This document shows positions 1-8,144 of a stretch of 64,000 nt of DNA, in pieces. The position numbers and the translations under genes are program-made. The stretch covers positions 1-64,000 of the forward strand of contig NZ_BDIY01000010.1 in the NCBI RefSeq assembly GCF_002072155.1, given 5' to 3'. A model generated the notes under the pieces. The model was given only the letters and a program-made list of their open reading frames with translations, was not told the DNA's origin and made no database searches. Numbering within the stretch: position 1 is the first letter of the stretch; every line of letters starts with the position of its first letter. The DNA is from Roseovarius sp. A-2 (lineage in GTDB: Bacteria > Pseudomonadota > Alphaproteobacteria > Rhodobacterales > Rhodobacteraceae).

Positions 1-82
1 GCGCCGCGACAATCAAAAACACAAACCACTTGATCGCGGCTGAAAAGACCGCCATCGTCACAAACGTCGCGACCAAGGATTC

Positions 83-478
83 TCATCCTGATTGACGCGC
101 TCTTCTCACCCAGATTGTCGCGCTACAACGACGTGCAAATGGACGCGCAATCGAGGCGATTTGGTCTGAGAATGTTCGGCGTGGGCAAGCGGGTGCCTGA
201 CATCGCCAACGGCAAATTGCGAGATCAACCGTTACCTCGTCTCCATGCGCGGGATAATCCTGCAGCCGCCGACGCCGCCAGCCGTGACGTCGGCGTGAAT
301 GCAATCCACAGTCTGGGCAAATGCCGTTGGGAGCCAAGACGCCAGATACAATCCACCCGCCTCTTTCACTTCGCTCAACGCTTTGAACGGCAACATCGCT
401 CCCGGGCGACCAGTGCTTCTTCGAACTCACAACTATACCTCCTGAATTTTCCAGTTTCAGGATAGTTGCGCCACACAA
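83..478 (-). pseudogene. ISL3-family transposase, 5' fragment
   Basis: The frame begins with a zinc-ribbon-like segment (CPDCG, then CRWRCQAPACPRR followed by PFARR) that matches the N-terminal part of ISL3-family transposases. Only about 115 residues look like transposase. The rest of a protein normally over 400 residues is missing, because the frame diverges after PFARR and stops at 83. The fragment abuts the broken helicase frame at about 490-500, so an ISL3 insertion followed by deletion probably destroyed both genes. It is not expected to be active. Confidence 0.7.
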
Positions 479-499
479 AGTGAGGCAGAACCCAATTAA

Positions 500-1456
500 G
501 GGCTACGCGACAACTGGCCAGCCTCGAAAGTACGGGATGAGAGCGAACCCGCCGTTCTTGCCGCCATGAACGACCCTGATCTCTGTGTGACGACAGGCGG
601 TATCACTTCGATCAACCAGATGCTGACCGAACGATATCGGAAATGGTCCAGTGCGCGCCGCACAGAGCTTGCAAGGCTGCATCGTGAACTCGAAGCCTTG
701 GCACCGCAGGATGATACCGCCGCGCTGTTGGTAGGCTATTTGCGCCAAGATGACGATGATGAAGAGCTGCAAGGCGATATCGGGGCACTACTGGAGGCGC
801 TTGACGACAGGCGCGAGAGTGCTGACGTACCGTGGTCCGGCGACGAAATGCTGGCGCTGTTCAAAGGGCTGCTGGATGACCTATCAACCGATGAAGAGCA
901 AGAACACGACAGTGTCTTGCGGTCTAGGCTGGCATCGTATCTTCAGGACTTTTCCGGGCGCGAGGGCAATTTTGCCCGGATGATGTCTGGTGCAACCCCA
1001 CCTCAAACACGCCGCTTGCTGCAGTCCGCATTCAACCGCGCCTCCAGCTGGCCAATGGTACTTCTCGCTCAATCCCGTGTTGGGCGGGAGGGGTTAAACC
1101 TGCATGAAGCCTGCCGCACTGTGGTCATACTGCATGCAGAATGGAACCCGGGTATTGTCGAACAACAGATCGGTCGCGTGGACCGCAAGGGCAGCCGTTG
1201 GCTCCAAGACTTGGAAAATTGGTATGGGCACGCCGAGGGCGACCCACCACGTATACGCATTCATCCTGTCGTTGTCAGCGGGACCTATGATGATCACAAC
1301 TGGCAGGTCCTGAAGGAGCGGTGGATGGAGCTGCGTGCACAATTACACGGGGAAGTTTTGCCGCATCAGGGAACCCACGCAGCAATTTCCCCAGAACTCG
1401 AAGCTCTTAGGAACCGTATCATTGTATCCACGCCAAACTTTGCGCCATGGGAGTGA
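500..1456 (+). pseudogene. SF2/SNF2-type helicase, C-terminal remnant
   Basis: The protein ends like the C-terminal half of a superfamily 2 helicase: GREGLNL, then a helicase motif VI (QQIGRVDRKGS) and a tail ending in a basic/acidic linker. The frame is open upstream of the first ATG (566) back to a stop at 497-499 but contains no motif I or DEAD-like box, so the N-terminal ATPase half is missing. The truncation point coincides with the end of the ISL3 remnant. Such large helicases often belong to phage-defence islands, but which system this came from cannot be told. Product, if any, would lack ATP-binding motifs. Confidence 0.65.
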
Positions 1457-1518
1457 TGTGAAGTTCCAAAAATACCAACCGAATGGTCACGATCATATTC
1501 ATACACCAGGAGAAGCTA

Positions 1519-1965
1519 TTGAACCTTCATCGCGCCATTGAAATCGCTGCGGAAGCCCATCGGGGACAAACCGACAAGGCCGGCGCGCCGTATCTGCTAC
1601 ATCCGCTCCGGGTGATGATGTCATTAGAGACCGACGACGAACGGATCGTTGGCGTCCTGCATGACGTGGTCGAAGACGGCCCTGGCTGGACATTCAAGCG
1701 CCTTGAGGAAGAAGGGTTCTCGCCGACTGTGCTCGACGCTTTACGCCTTGTCACGAAGAGGCCCGAGGATGAAGGCGACAGCGAGGCCGTCTACGTGGCC
1801 TTCGTCCGACGCGCCAAGGGCAACAAGATCGCGCGCCGGGTCAAAACGGCAGACATCCTCGACAATCTGAACGCGTCGCGACTGTCGGCACTGACCGAAA
1901 AGGACATGCGCCGCATGAACCGCTATCTGGCTGCTCTGCGAGAGCTGCGGGACGCGGAAACCTGA
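1519..1965 (+). CDS. HD-domain phosphohydrolase (RelA/SpoT-type HD)
   Basis: A 148-residue protein with the HD signature of RelA/SpoT-like hydrolases: a histidine in AEAHRGQ, HPLRV, then the paired His-Asp in GVLHDVVEDG, and a later KTADILDN segment. This family hydrolyses phosphorylated nucleotides such as (p)ppGpp-like compounds using a divalent metal; there is no synthetase domain. I chose the TTG at 1519 because AGGAGAA lies 5-10 nt upstream; an in-frame start at 1483 would add 12 residues without a ribosome site. It follows the helicase remnant by about 60 bp and may have been its operon partner. Confidence 0.75.
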   Translation: MNLHRAIEIAAEAHRGQTDKAGAPYLLHPLRVMMSLETDDERIVGVLHDVVEDGPGWTFKRLEEEGFSPTVLDALRLVTKRPEDEGDSEAVYVAFVRRAKGNKIARRVKTADILDNLNASRLSALTEKDMRRMNRYLAALRELRDAET

Positions 1966-1983
1966 AGGGAAAAAATCCGGAGA

Positions 1984-3219
1984 TCACTGGCGCGCGGCCA
2001 GCACATCGAAGAAATCTTCAGCCAGCAGCTCATCATGCCTTTCGGGCATCGAATTTGCCTCTGTTGAGCGCGGCTCAACGATCCGCCACATTCGGTATCG
2101 TCCCTGCCCCGTAACTTCCCGGATGAGGCCCTGCTCGTCCATCCAGTCGATGTTGCGCTGAACCGTTGCCCGATGCGTACCTGTCAGTTTCTCGGCCATC
2201 TGTACTGAGACCAGCGGCCAGCTTGCGAAGAGGTTCCGCAGCATCGGCGGCGTCTTGCCCGAGAGGGGAGTCATCGCGCGCTCTGCGGCAGCCGCCCAAG
2301 CCTCGATCTCCTCGAGCCTGCGCAGGGCTGCGAATGTCGCGCTCTCCATCGCGTTCAGCCAGCGCGCTAACCGGGCGGGCGGGTCCCCGATCGCGCGAAA
2401 GCCCCCTCCCCCGCCCATGGCGGTCGGTGCGAAGATCGCGCCGGGCATGCTCCCTGACGGTGCGAGTTCGGTGATCGCAACACGCGACGCCGTCACCGCG
2501 GCCTCGAGCGGATCGTCGATCGGCGAGAGCTCCGCGACATGCCAGAGATGAAAGCCCATGCAGGCCCGCGTCACGGGGTGGAGGTTTTCGGCCTGATTCA
2601 TCATCGCAAGCCATCCGGCAGCCCGGTCCTCGAAGGCTTCACGCTCTGCCATCTCGACCACGCGCGAGGGAGCATTGGCATCTTCGAACCGCTCCCCATG
2701 CCCCGGGCGGTCGCGCCGATCAAGGAAGGTCTCGAGATCGCCGACACCCGACCGACGCATCAGCGGCGCGGGTCCACCGGTCAGCCGACGCACGGTCCAG
2801 CCGATCCGGTACAAGGCCTGCGCATCATCCGTTACGGTCGAAACCCGCAGCGCCATGTAGAGTGACAGCCGGTCGAGTCCGATCCGGTCCTGCGTCAACC
2901 AGCTCAGGTCCGCAGCCTCGATCAGGGCGAGCCGCTGCCGCCAGCCTGCAGGGCCCCGACGCAGGCGTTCATCGAGGATCCCCAGGCGCGCCGCAACACG
3001 GGCGAGCTGCGCCGCCTGCCCGGCCTCGGCCCCGCGCCAGGCATCGACGATCTCGGATTCCTTCGCCTCAGACCTAGGTCCGGGAGGCAGGTAATCCGGT
3101 TCGTCCTCGATCGGCCCGGGCAGGAACCAGAGGTCGGCGTCATCCTTGTCCTCGGACGCCTCCAAGTCTTCGAGAGGCATCTCGTCATAGTCCATGTGTG
3201 TAGGGCGAAATCGGCTCAT
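1984..3219 (-). CDS. DUF1612-type helix-turn-helix protein (RHE_PE00001-like)
   Basis: A 411-residue protein resembling the DUF1612/HTH family found on rhizobial and roseobacter plasmids. The N-terminal 50 residues are acidic. The middle contains HPVTRACMGFHLWH, typical of the family. Near the C-terminus the segment MAEKLTGTHRATVQRNIDWM looks like a winged helix-turn-helix recognition helix, so DNA binding is likely. Its role is unknown; plasmid regulation or partition accessory functions are plausible. It is transcribed away from the serine recombinase, sharing a 238-bp divergent control region. Confidence 0.7.
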   Translation of the reverse strand: MSRFRPTHMDYDEMPLEDLEASEDKDDADLWFLPGPIEDEPDYLPPGPRSEAKESEIVDAWRGAEAGQAAQLARVAARLGILDERLRRGPAGWRQRLALIEAADLSWLTQDRIGLDRLSLYMALRVSTVTDDAQALYRIGWTVRRLTGGPAPLMRRSGVGDLETFLDRRDRPGHGERFEDANAPSRVVEMAEREAFEDRAAGWLAMMNQAENLHPVTRACMGFHLWHVAELSPIDDPLEAAVTASRVAITELAPSGSMPGAIFAPTAMGGGGGFRAIGDPPARLARWLNAMESATFAALRRLEEIEAWAAAAERAMTPLSGKTPPMLRNLFASWPLVSVQMAEKLTGTHRATVQRNIDWMDEQGLIREVTGQGRYRMWRIVEPRSTEANSMPERHDELLAEDFFDVLAARQ

Positions 3220-3457
3220 GCGCGCATTATAAAGCTATTTTGCGCGTTTGGCGATGGAGTTTGAGGGACTGCGTTTTCCTCTACTATAGAGGCGTTCGAG
3301 GATCGTGCCTTCTCGAGAGCGCTGGAGCGCCTCTCGTGGCCGTCAGCCCATAGTTACAAGGCTTCCCGAATTCAGCGCGACGAGAGAAATACCTATTGCA
3401 CGCGTTTTCAAACGATCGTTTATTAGTGGTACATGAAACTGCAAACGGCCTGTTTTG
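3220..3457. promoter_or_regulatory. divergent control region with 12-bp palindrome
   Basis: This 238-bp gap separates the divergent DUF1612 and recombinase genes and must hold both promoters. A perfect palindrome AAACGATCGTTT lies at 3410-3421, about 37 bp before the recombinase start, and could be an operator or part of a resolution site. No complete res site with three dimer-binding subsites was recognised. Confidence 0.4.
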
Positions 3458-4342
3458 ATGCCCCTGATCGGCTATGCGCGCGTCTCAACCGAGGATCAGA
3501 CCCCCCTGCCCCAGTCGCAGGCCCTGAAATCCGCGGGTTGCGCCGAGATCCATGAGGAACAGGCCTCGGGCGGCAATCGTGCGCGGCCAGTGCTTGCGCG
3601 GGTGTTGGAACGCATCGGCAAGGGCGACACGCTGGTCGTCGTTCGGATCGACCGACTGGCGCGGTCGCTGTCGCATCTGCTGGAGGTGATCGAGCGGCTG
3701 GAGGCCAAGGGTGCGTTCTTTCGTTCCATTCAGGACCCGATCGACACCGGATCCCCGCAAGGCAAGTTCACGCTGCAGGTCCTGGGCGCTGCGGCCGAGT
3801 TCGAGCGCGCCCTGATCCGGGAACGCACCAAGGCCGGCCTCGCCAGCGCGCGCACAAAAGGCCGCGTGGGCGGGAACCCTGGGCTGCGGGCCAAAGACCC
3901 TGCTGCTCTTCGCAAGGTGCGGCTGGCGCGACAGGACGGCTACATTGAGCGTCTGAACGAGACGGCACAAGATTGGGTGCCCCATGTGCGCCGGTTGCGC
4001 CCCGACTTGGCCTGGGAGGATGTGTTGCGCATCGTCAACGGCCCCTTGCCCGAGGCGCGTCGCTGGACCCAAAGCCGTCTTTTGCGCGCCGTGAAGGCCT
4101 ATGTCCGCGATGGGTTCCTACCCAACGAGGTTCTGGCCCGCGCCGGCCGCCGCGAAAGGGACGATCGCCTGCCCGCCATTATTGCCGCCATCAAGGGCGC
4201 GGATCCCGAGATCACGCTTCAGGCGATCTGCACCCGGCTGGAAGCGATGCGCGAACGCACGCCCCGTGGCCGAACGAGATGGCAGCCCTCATCGGTCAAG
4301 ATGCTGTTGGAGCGAGCCGAGAGGCTGGGGCTGCTCGATTGA
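3458..4342 (+). CDS. serine recombinase (resolvase/invertase family)
   Basis: The N-terminal 190 residues are a resolvase domain: the catalytic serine is Ser10 in YARVSTEDQ, followed by the arginine-rich RIDRLARSLSHLL active-site segment and the long E-helix (AAEFERALIRERTKAGL). About 100 extra C-terminal residues carry further helical, basic segments and probably form the DNA-binding part, making it longer (294 residues) than Tn3 resolvases. It sits directly before repA, where resolvases commonly resolve plasmid multimers. The ATG at 3458 is preferred over a TTG three bases earlier. Confidence 0.85.
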   Translation: MPLIGYARVSTEDQTPLPQSQALKSAGCAEIHEEQASGGNRARPVLARVLERIGKGDTLVVVRIDRLARSLSHLLEVIERLEAKGAFFRSIQDPIDTGSPQGKFTLQVLGAAAEFERALIRERTKAGLASARTKGRVGGNPGLRAKDPAALRKVRLARQDGYIERLNETAQDWVPHVRRLRPDLAWEDVLRIVNGPLPEARRWTQSRLLRAVKAYVRDGFLPNEVLARAGRRERDDRLPAIIAAIKGADPEITLQAICTRLEAMRERTPRGRTRWQPSSVKMLLERAERLGLLD

Positions 4343-4599
4343 GATTCCCGAGAATCGCCCATCCGATTCTGCCGACTGATTTCTGTACGCACTCACAATA
4401 CATCTTGTGGTCACTACGTAGTTGGCAACGAGGTGTTGAAGTAGAGCGAGAGCGCAGTCGCCCAAGACGCTGATTTTTAACAGTTTACCGTCGACAGAAA
4501 TCGGTGCCTTCAACACCCCCAGGCCGCTCAACGGTTTGGTCTGGATTTATCCACAATATCTGTTAAGCTTTGCAAAACAATAAAGACTTGAGGGCAGTG
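4343..4599. promoter_or_regulatory. repABC upstream control region
   Basis: A 257-bp non-coding stretch that must contain the promoter of the repABC operon. Its distal part is AT-richer than the surroundings and contains the DnaA-box-like site annotated separately. A short purine-rich sequence (GAGGGCAG) precedes the chosen repA ATG. I did not find a convincing -35/-10 pair. Confidence 0.5.
4547..4555 (+). promoter_or_regulatory. DnaA box-like 9-mer
   Basis: The sequence TTATCCACA is identical to the strong consensus DnaA box. It lies 45 bp upstream of the repA start in an AT-rich patch. repABC origins are normally placed inside repC, so this copy could serve DnaA-dependent control of the repABC promoter rather than initiation. 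A single 9-mer can occur by chance. Confidence 0.5.
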
Positions 4600-5781
4600 A
4601 TGAACGGGATACGGGCCTCCCAGAGATTTGAAGTCATGTCCAAGCGGCTTGGTAGTCGGTTGCGTGAACATGCGCAGGAAACCTTCCCACCGGACGCTCA
4701 GAAGGGCCTCCGACGCTTCGCCATGCGGGAAGCGGCTGAACTGCTTCGCATTAATCAGAATACCTTTCGCCATCATGTGTCAAACCTCGAAGGCTTTCCC
4801 GAAGGTGTCCTGGAGGGCGGCAACCGCCGTAGCTTCTCTGCAGAGGAGATGGTCGAGGCACAACGCGTACTTCTCGAGACTGGAAGGATCAAGCCAGAAG
4901 AACACCCGCACAGAAGACCGGGAGAGGCTTGTCAGGTCTTGACGATCTTCAACCTGAAGGGTGGTTCGGCAAAGACGTCATCTGTTGCCCATGTAGGACA
5001 ACTACTGGGTCTGCGCGGCTACCGGGTCTTGCTGATCGACCTCGACAGCCAGGCAAGTCTGACAAACCTGTTCGGGGTTACTCCCGAGCTCGATCCGGAG
5101 ATGCCGACTTCATACGATCTTATCCGATCCGACGATCCATTGCCCGCAGCAGATATCATTCGCAAAACGAACTTCCCGACTGTGGATCTGATCCCGGCAT
5201 CCATGGACATCATGGAGTACGAGTTCGAGGTCGCCCTGAGCTTCAGACACGGCGCCACCACGTTCCATAGCCGCATCCGGGAAGCGCTTGAGCCCGTCCT
5301 CAACCGATATGATGTGGTGATATTTGACACCCCACCGCAGCTGAACTTCTCGGTGATCTCTGCCCTCTTTGCATCGACCGGGGTCCTGATCCCGCTCAAC
5401 GCGTCGATGCTCGATGTCATGTCGCTGGCGAGCTTTCTGGGCATGGCGAGCAACCTGATGGGCGTCGTCGAGGCACACGCCCCGGAACATGGACTGAACT
5501 TCGTGCGAGTTCTGATCACCCGCTACGAAAATACGGATGGTCCGCAGGTGCAGATTTCATCTCTGCTTCGGACAGTCCTCGGGGATGCCGTGCTGTCTGC
5601 CGAGTTTCTGAAATCAACAGCCGTAGGTGATGCTGCGAACACCCAGCAGAGCATCTTCGAGGTCGAACCTCGCGACGTGAATCGCAGAACTTACGAGCGC
5701 GCGATCGAGTCCGTCTCGCGCGTGACCGACGAAGTCGAACGCGAAATCCTGAAAGCATGGGGGCGTAGCCATGGCGCGTAA
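4600..5781 (+). CDS. repA: plasmid partition ATPase RepA
   Basis: RepA is the ParA-type ATPase of repABC plasmids; with RepB bound to parS it segregates plasmid copies and autorepresses the operon. The 393-residue protein has an N-terminal helix-turn-helix-like region (EAAELLRINQNTFRHHVSNL), then a deviant Walker A motif (FNLKGGSAKTSS, about residue 117), VLLIDLDSQASL, and VVIFDTPPQL. The length fits the family. I chose ATG 4600 because GAGGGCAG lies just upstream; a TTG at 4570 is in frame. Its last 11 bases overlap repB, indicating translational coupling. Confidence 0.93.
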   Translation: MNGIRASQRFEVMSKRLGSRLREHAQETFPPDAQKGLRRFAMREAAELLRINQNTFRHHVSNLEGFPEGVLEGGNRRSFSAEEMVEAQRVLLETGRIKPEEHPHRRPGEACQVLTIFNLKGGSAKTSSVAHVGQLLGLRGYRVLLIDLDSQASLTNLFGVTPELDPEMPTSYDLIRSDDPLPAADIIRKTNFPTVDLIPASMDIMEYEFEVALSFRHGATTFHSRIREALEPVLNRYDVVIFDTPPQLNFSVISALFASTGVLIPLNASMLDVMSLASFLGMASNLMGVVEAHAPEHGLNFVRVLITRYENTDGPQVQISSLLRTVLGDAVLSAEFLKSTAVGDAANTQQSIFEVEPRDVNRRTYERAIESVSRVTDEVEREILKAWGRSHGA

Positions 5782-6694
5782 GGTCTTCGGGGACTCACTC
5801 AAGAACGCGATGGGCAAAACGCCGCCTTCGGACGAGAATCTGGATGTGAAGCGAACGAGCCCGACTGTAGCTCGCGCACAAGCATCCGTGCTCGAAGAGG
5901 ATAAACACGCCACGCGGCTGATCGACCCGACCGCCATACGGATGTCCGCGGTCATGGACCGCATCGATCCAAGCGATGGTCTGGATGAGCTTGTCTCGTC
6001 GATCCGCGAGCACGGTCAAAAGGTTCCAGTGCTGGTTCGCCGAACCCAGGACGGTGCGCTTGAGATCGTCTACGGACGCCGTCGGCTTTTAGCTTGTCGC
6101 CAACTTGGTCAGAAAGTGCGCGCCACGGTCATGGAGATGACCGACGAGGAAGCTCTCATTGCCCAAGGCGTAGAGAATAATGCGCGCCAAGACCCATCGT
6201 TCATCGAAAGGGCTCTGTTTGTCGCCGGGATCATTCGAGAACTTGGGAAAACCGACGAAACGCGCAAGAACGCTCAAACGATCGCGTATCGGGCACTTCA
6301 GATCGATGAATCGCTCGTCTCGCGGATGAACCGTATCGCTACGGGCATCCCGATGGAACTGATCCAGGCTATCGGACCTGCACACGGCGTTGGCCGACGG
6401 GTTTGGGAAAAGCTTTTCAGGCTGTGCGAGAAAGACGTCGCGAGAGCCCGAGAAGTTGCCGGCGAAATCCCTCGCAACATCCCGGGCCCCGACCGTCTCG
6501 AAGCGGCGGTTGCCTTGCTGACAGCCACCAAACCATCGACGCAGAAGACACATCCGAGTGAGCGCGTGAAGATCGGCCGAAAGGGCAACCGCATCACCAT
6601 CGATGTGGACGCTGATCTTGTCCCTCGTGTTGAGGAGGCAGTCCGGAAGCTGGTCATGGAGCTTCTTGACCGCGGTCAAGACGGGCCAGAGTGA
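5771..6694 (+). CDS. repB: plasmid partition protein RepB
   Basis: RepB is the ParB-type centromere-binding protein of repABC plasmids. The 307-residue sequence has the ParB N-terminal domain (IREHGQKVPVLVRR, then VYGRRRLLACRQLG), a conserved ENNARQDPSFIERALF segment and a central DNA-binding region (IDESLVSRMNRIA). It starts inside repA and its 3' end contains a parS palindrome at 6665-6680, so RepB probably binds within its own gene. Confidence 0.93.
   Translation: MARKVFGDSLKNAMGKTPPSDENLDVKRTSPTVARAQASVLEEDKHATRLIDPTAIRMSAVMDRIDPSDGLDELVSSIREHGQKVPVLVRRTQDGALEIVYGRRRLLACRQLGQKVRATVMEMTDEEALIAQGVENNARQDPSFIERALFVAGIIRELGKTDETRKNAQTIAYRALQIDESLVSRMNRIATGIPMELIQAIGPAHGVGRRVWEKLFRLCEKDVARAREVAGEIPRNIPGPDRLEAAVALLTATKPSTQKTHPSERVKIGRKGNRITIDVDADLVPRVEEAVRKLVMELLDRGQDGPE
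6665..6680. promoter_or_regulatory. parS: parS site 1
   Basis: Perfect 16-bp palindrome CTTGACCGCGGTCAAG inside the last codons of repB. Identical copies lie at 6706 and 8036. repABC systems use 16-bp palindromes of this kind as RepB-binding centromeres. Confidence 0.85.
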
Positions 6695-6705
6695 CGACCC
6701 CGTGT

Positions 6706-6721
6706 CTTGACCGCGGTCAAG
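6706..6721. promoter_or_regulatory. parS: parS site 2
   Basis: Second identical copy of the 16-bp palindrome, in the repB-repC intergenic region, 25 bp after the end of site 1. Two closely spaced copies could nucleate RepB next to the ctRNA gene and influence repC expression. Confidence 0.85.
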
Positions 6722-6763
6722 ACATCAAAAGCAACGAGCAGAAAACGAAAGGAGGACCGGCTA

Positions 6764-6820
6764 GAAAAAGAAAGACCCCCCGAAAGCGATGCTTCCGAAG
6801 GGCCTCAATCAGTCTCGACA
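6764..6820 (-). ncRNA. incA: repABC antisense counter-transcribed RNA (ctRNA)
   Basis: On the minus strand a 14-bp stem (6791-6804 with 6774-6787, loop of three) is followed by a run rich in T (complement of 6764-6773), forming an intrinsic terminator. A matching minus-strand promoter predicts a start near 6819, giving an RNA of about 56 nt. Size, position and terminator shape are those of the small antisense RNAs that lower repC translation and determine incompatibility in repABC plasmids. A second inverted repeat (6805-6812 with 6822-6829) in the repC leader could form the competing mRNA structure. Confidence 0.75.
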
Positions 6821-6825
6821 TCTGA

Positions 6826-6854
6826 TTGATACCCCAAAAACGAATCGATTTCAA
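6826..6854 (-). promoter_or_regulatory. ctRNA promoter
   Basis: Read on the minus strand: -35 TTGAAA (6849-6854, five of six consensus bases), 17-bp spacer, -10 TATCAA (6826-6831, four of six). Transcription would start about 7 nt downstream and end at the terminator described for the ctRNA. Confidence 0.6.
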
Positions 6855-6897
6855 CACCGCTCGCGGTGAACGGGGAAGCTTTTTCTTCCGAAACACC

Positions 6898-8031
6898 ATG
6901 AGACATGCAACTGAAACAACGACCGCCCTGGCGGAACGGATATCTCTGCCCTGCCCTAACCCCTACGAGCTTCTGGGCCCAGTTCGCGTACTGAGGAAGG
7001 AGCTCGGTCTCACAACCAATGACCTCGCCGTTCTGACCGCGCTCATTAGCTTCCTACCCCGCAAAGAACGTGAGATTCAGGACAGCCAGCGACTTACGCT
7101 CACTGTCGTGTTCCCGTCGAACGCTTCTCTGTCAGAGCGCGCAAATGGACTCGATGAGAGAACACTTCGACGCAGCTTGGGACGCCTCTCAGCTGCTGAA
7201 CTAATCGAACGCAAGAACTCAGCAAATGGCAAACGCTTTCCGCTGCGGTATGGAGGCGTTATCAGAGATGCCTTTGGCATCGACCTGAAGCCCTTGATCC
7301 AGAGGTACGGCTCGCTCGCGACGCAAGCCTTGCAACTCACCGAAGAACGCGAGCGCTTGCGCTCACTGAAGGCTGAGGCGTTGGCCCTACGAGCTTCGCT
7401 ACTCCAACAGACACGCTTCGACGAAGCAAAGCTCTCTACCCTCAACATGATCAGAAATGTCCTGCGTCGAGCAACATTAACCGTTGATGCAGTCCTGAGC
7501 GTTATCTCGGAACTTAGAGCCCTCGGAGCCGATACTGACGCAAGCTACGGTGAACACCATGCTGCAGAAAAAGCTGGTTCCGAAGATAATTTACAAGCTA
7601 TCGAACACCGACCTTATGCACCAGAATCCAACGATCTGCCCGCCACAAACGGACAAAATGTCCGGCACATAGAGTCTATAAAAAAAGATATTAAAAAGAT
7701 TGCTCACTCTACGGTCAATCGCAGTGAACAAACCACAAAAACCAAACCGACGATGAACCGAGACCCAGCACGCATGGCATGGGAAGATTTCACCCATGTT
7801 GCAGGATTTTTCCCAGAACCGCCACGGACAGGAGAAGCCCTTACCCGCATTCTATACGACCTCGGTCGATTGCTTAGAATAAGCCAAGACGAACTTCGGT
7901 ATGGCATCCAGAAAGCTGGCGCGGGAAAACTGCTTCTCGTCTTCGACTACCTGATAGCAAGAGCAGACACGATCAAACACCCTGACGCCTATTTCGAAAC
8001 GATCCTACGCACACAACTTGCTCCCACATGA
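6898..8031 (+). CDS. repC: replication initiator RepC
   Basis: RepC is the initiator essential for repABC plasmid replication; the origin usually lies within its gene. The 377-residue protein has the family hallmark VFPSNASLSERANGLDERTL followed by RRSLGRLSAAELIERK in the N-terminal winged-helix region, and a C-terminal domain with the FDYLIARADTIKHPDAYF segment. I chose ATG 6898; a TTG at 6826 would extend it but overlaps the ctRNA -10 box and the leader repeat. A 203-bp leader after repB is targeted by the ctRNA. Confidence 0.92.
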   Translation: MRHATETTTALAERISLPCPNPYELLGPVRVLRKELGLTTNDLAVLTALISFLPRKEREIQDSQRLTLTVVFPSNASLSERANGLDERTLRRSLGRLSAAELIERKNSANGKRFPLRYGGVIRDAFGIDLKPLIQRYGSLATQALQLTEERERLRSLKAEALALRASLLQQTRFDEAKLSTLNMIRNVLRRATLTVDAVLSVISELRALGADTDASYGEHHAAEKAGSEDNLQAIEHRPYAPESNDLPATNGQNVRHIESIKKDIKKIAHSTVNRSEQTTKTKPTMNRDPARMAWEDFTHVAGFFPEPPRTGEALTRILYDLGRLLRISQDELRYGIQKAGAGKLLLVFDYLIARADTIKHPDAYFETILRTQLAPT

Positions 8032-8035
8032 ACTT

Positions 8036-8051
8036 CTTGACCGCGGTCAAG
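8036..8051. promoter_or_regulatory. parS: parS site 3
   Basis: Third identical copy of CTTGACCGCGGTCAAG, starting four bases after the repC stop codon. The sites therefore bracket repC on both sides. Confidence 0.85.
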
Positions 8052-8105
8052 AACGATCGTGAGAGGGAAAGGAGTGTTGGTTTGAGGGTGACGGGAAGTG
8101 AGATC

Positions 8106-8120
8106 GGGAGAGTGGCTTCC
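8106..8120 (+). promoter_or_regulatory. conserved leader hairpin, copy A
   Basis: GGGAGAGTGGCTTCC, 39 nt before the parB-like start codon. The same element occurs before the DUF932 gene and the gene at 35337 at nearly the same distance. The arms GGGAG and CTTCC can pair around an AGTGG loop with one G-T pair. A shared 5' untranslated element is likely; its function is unknown. Confidence 0.55.
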
Positions 8121-8144
8121 GACGCCCGTCGTGGAGAAGATCTG

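Noticed and set aside
566..1456. Complete helicase of a known defence system such as DISARM
   Set aside because: Only the C-terminal half is present and upstream motifs are missing, so it cannot be assigned to a system or called functional.
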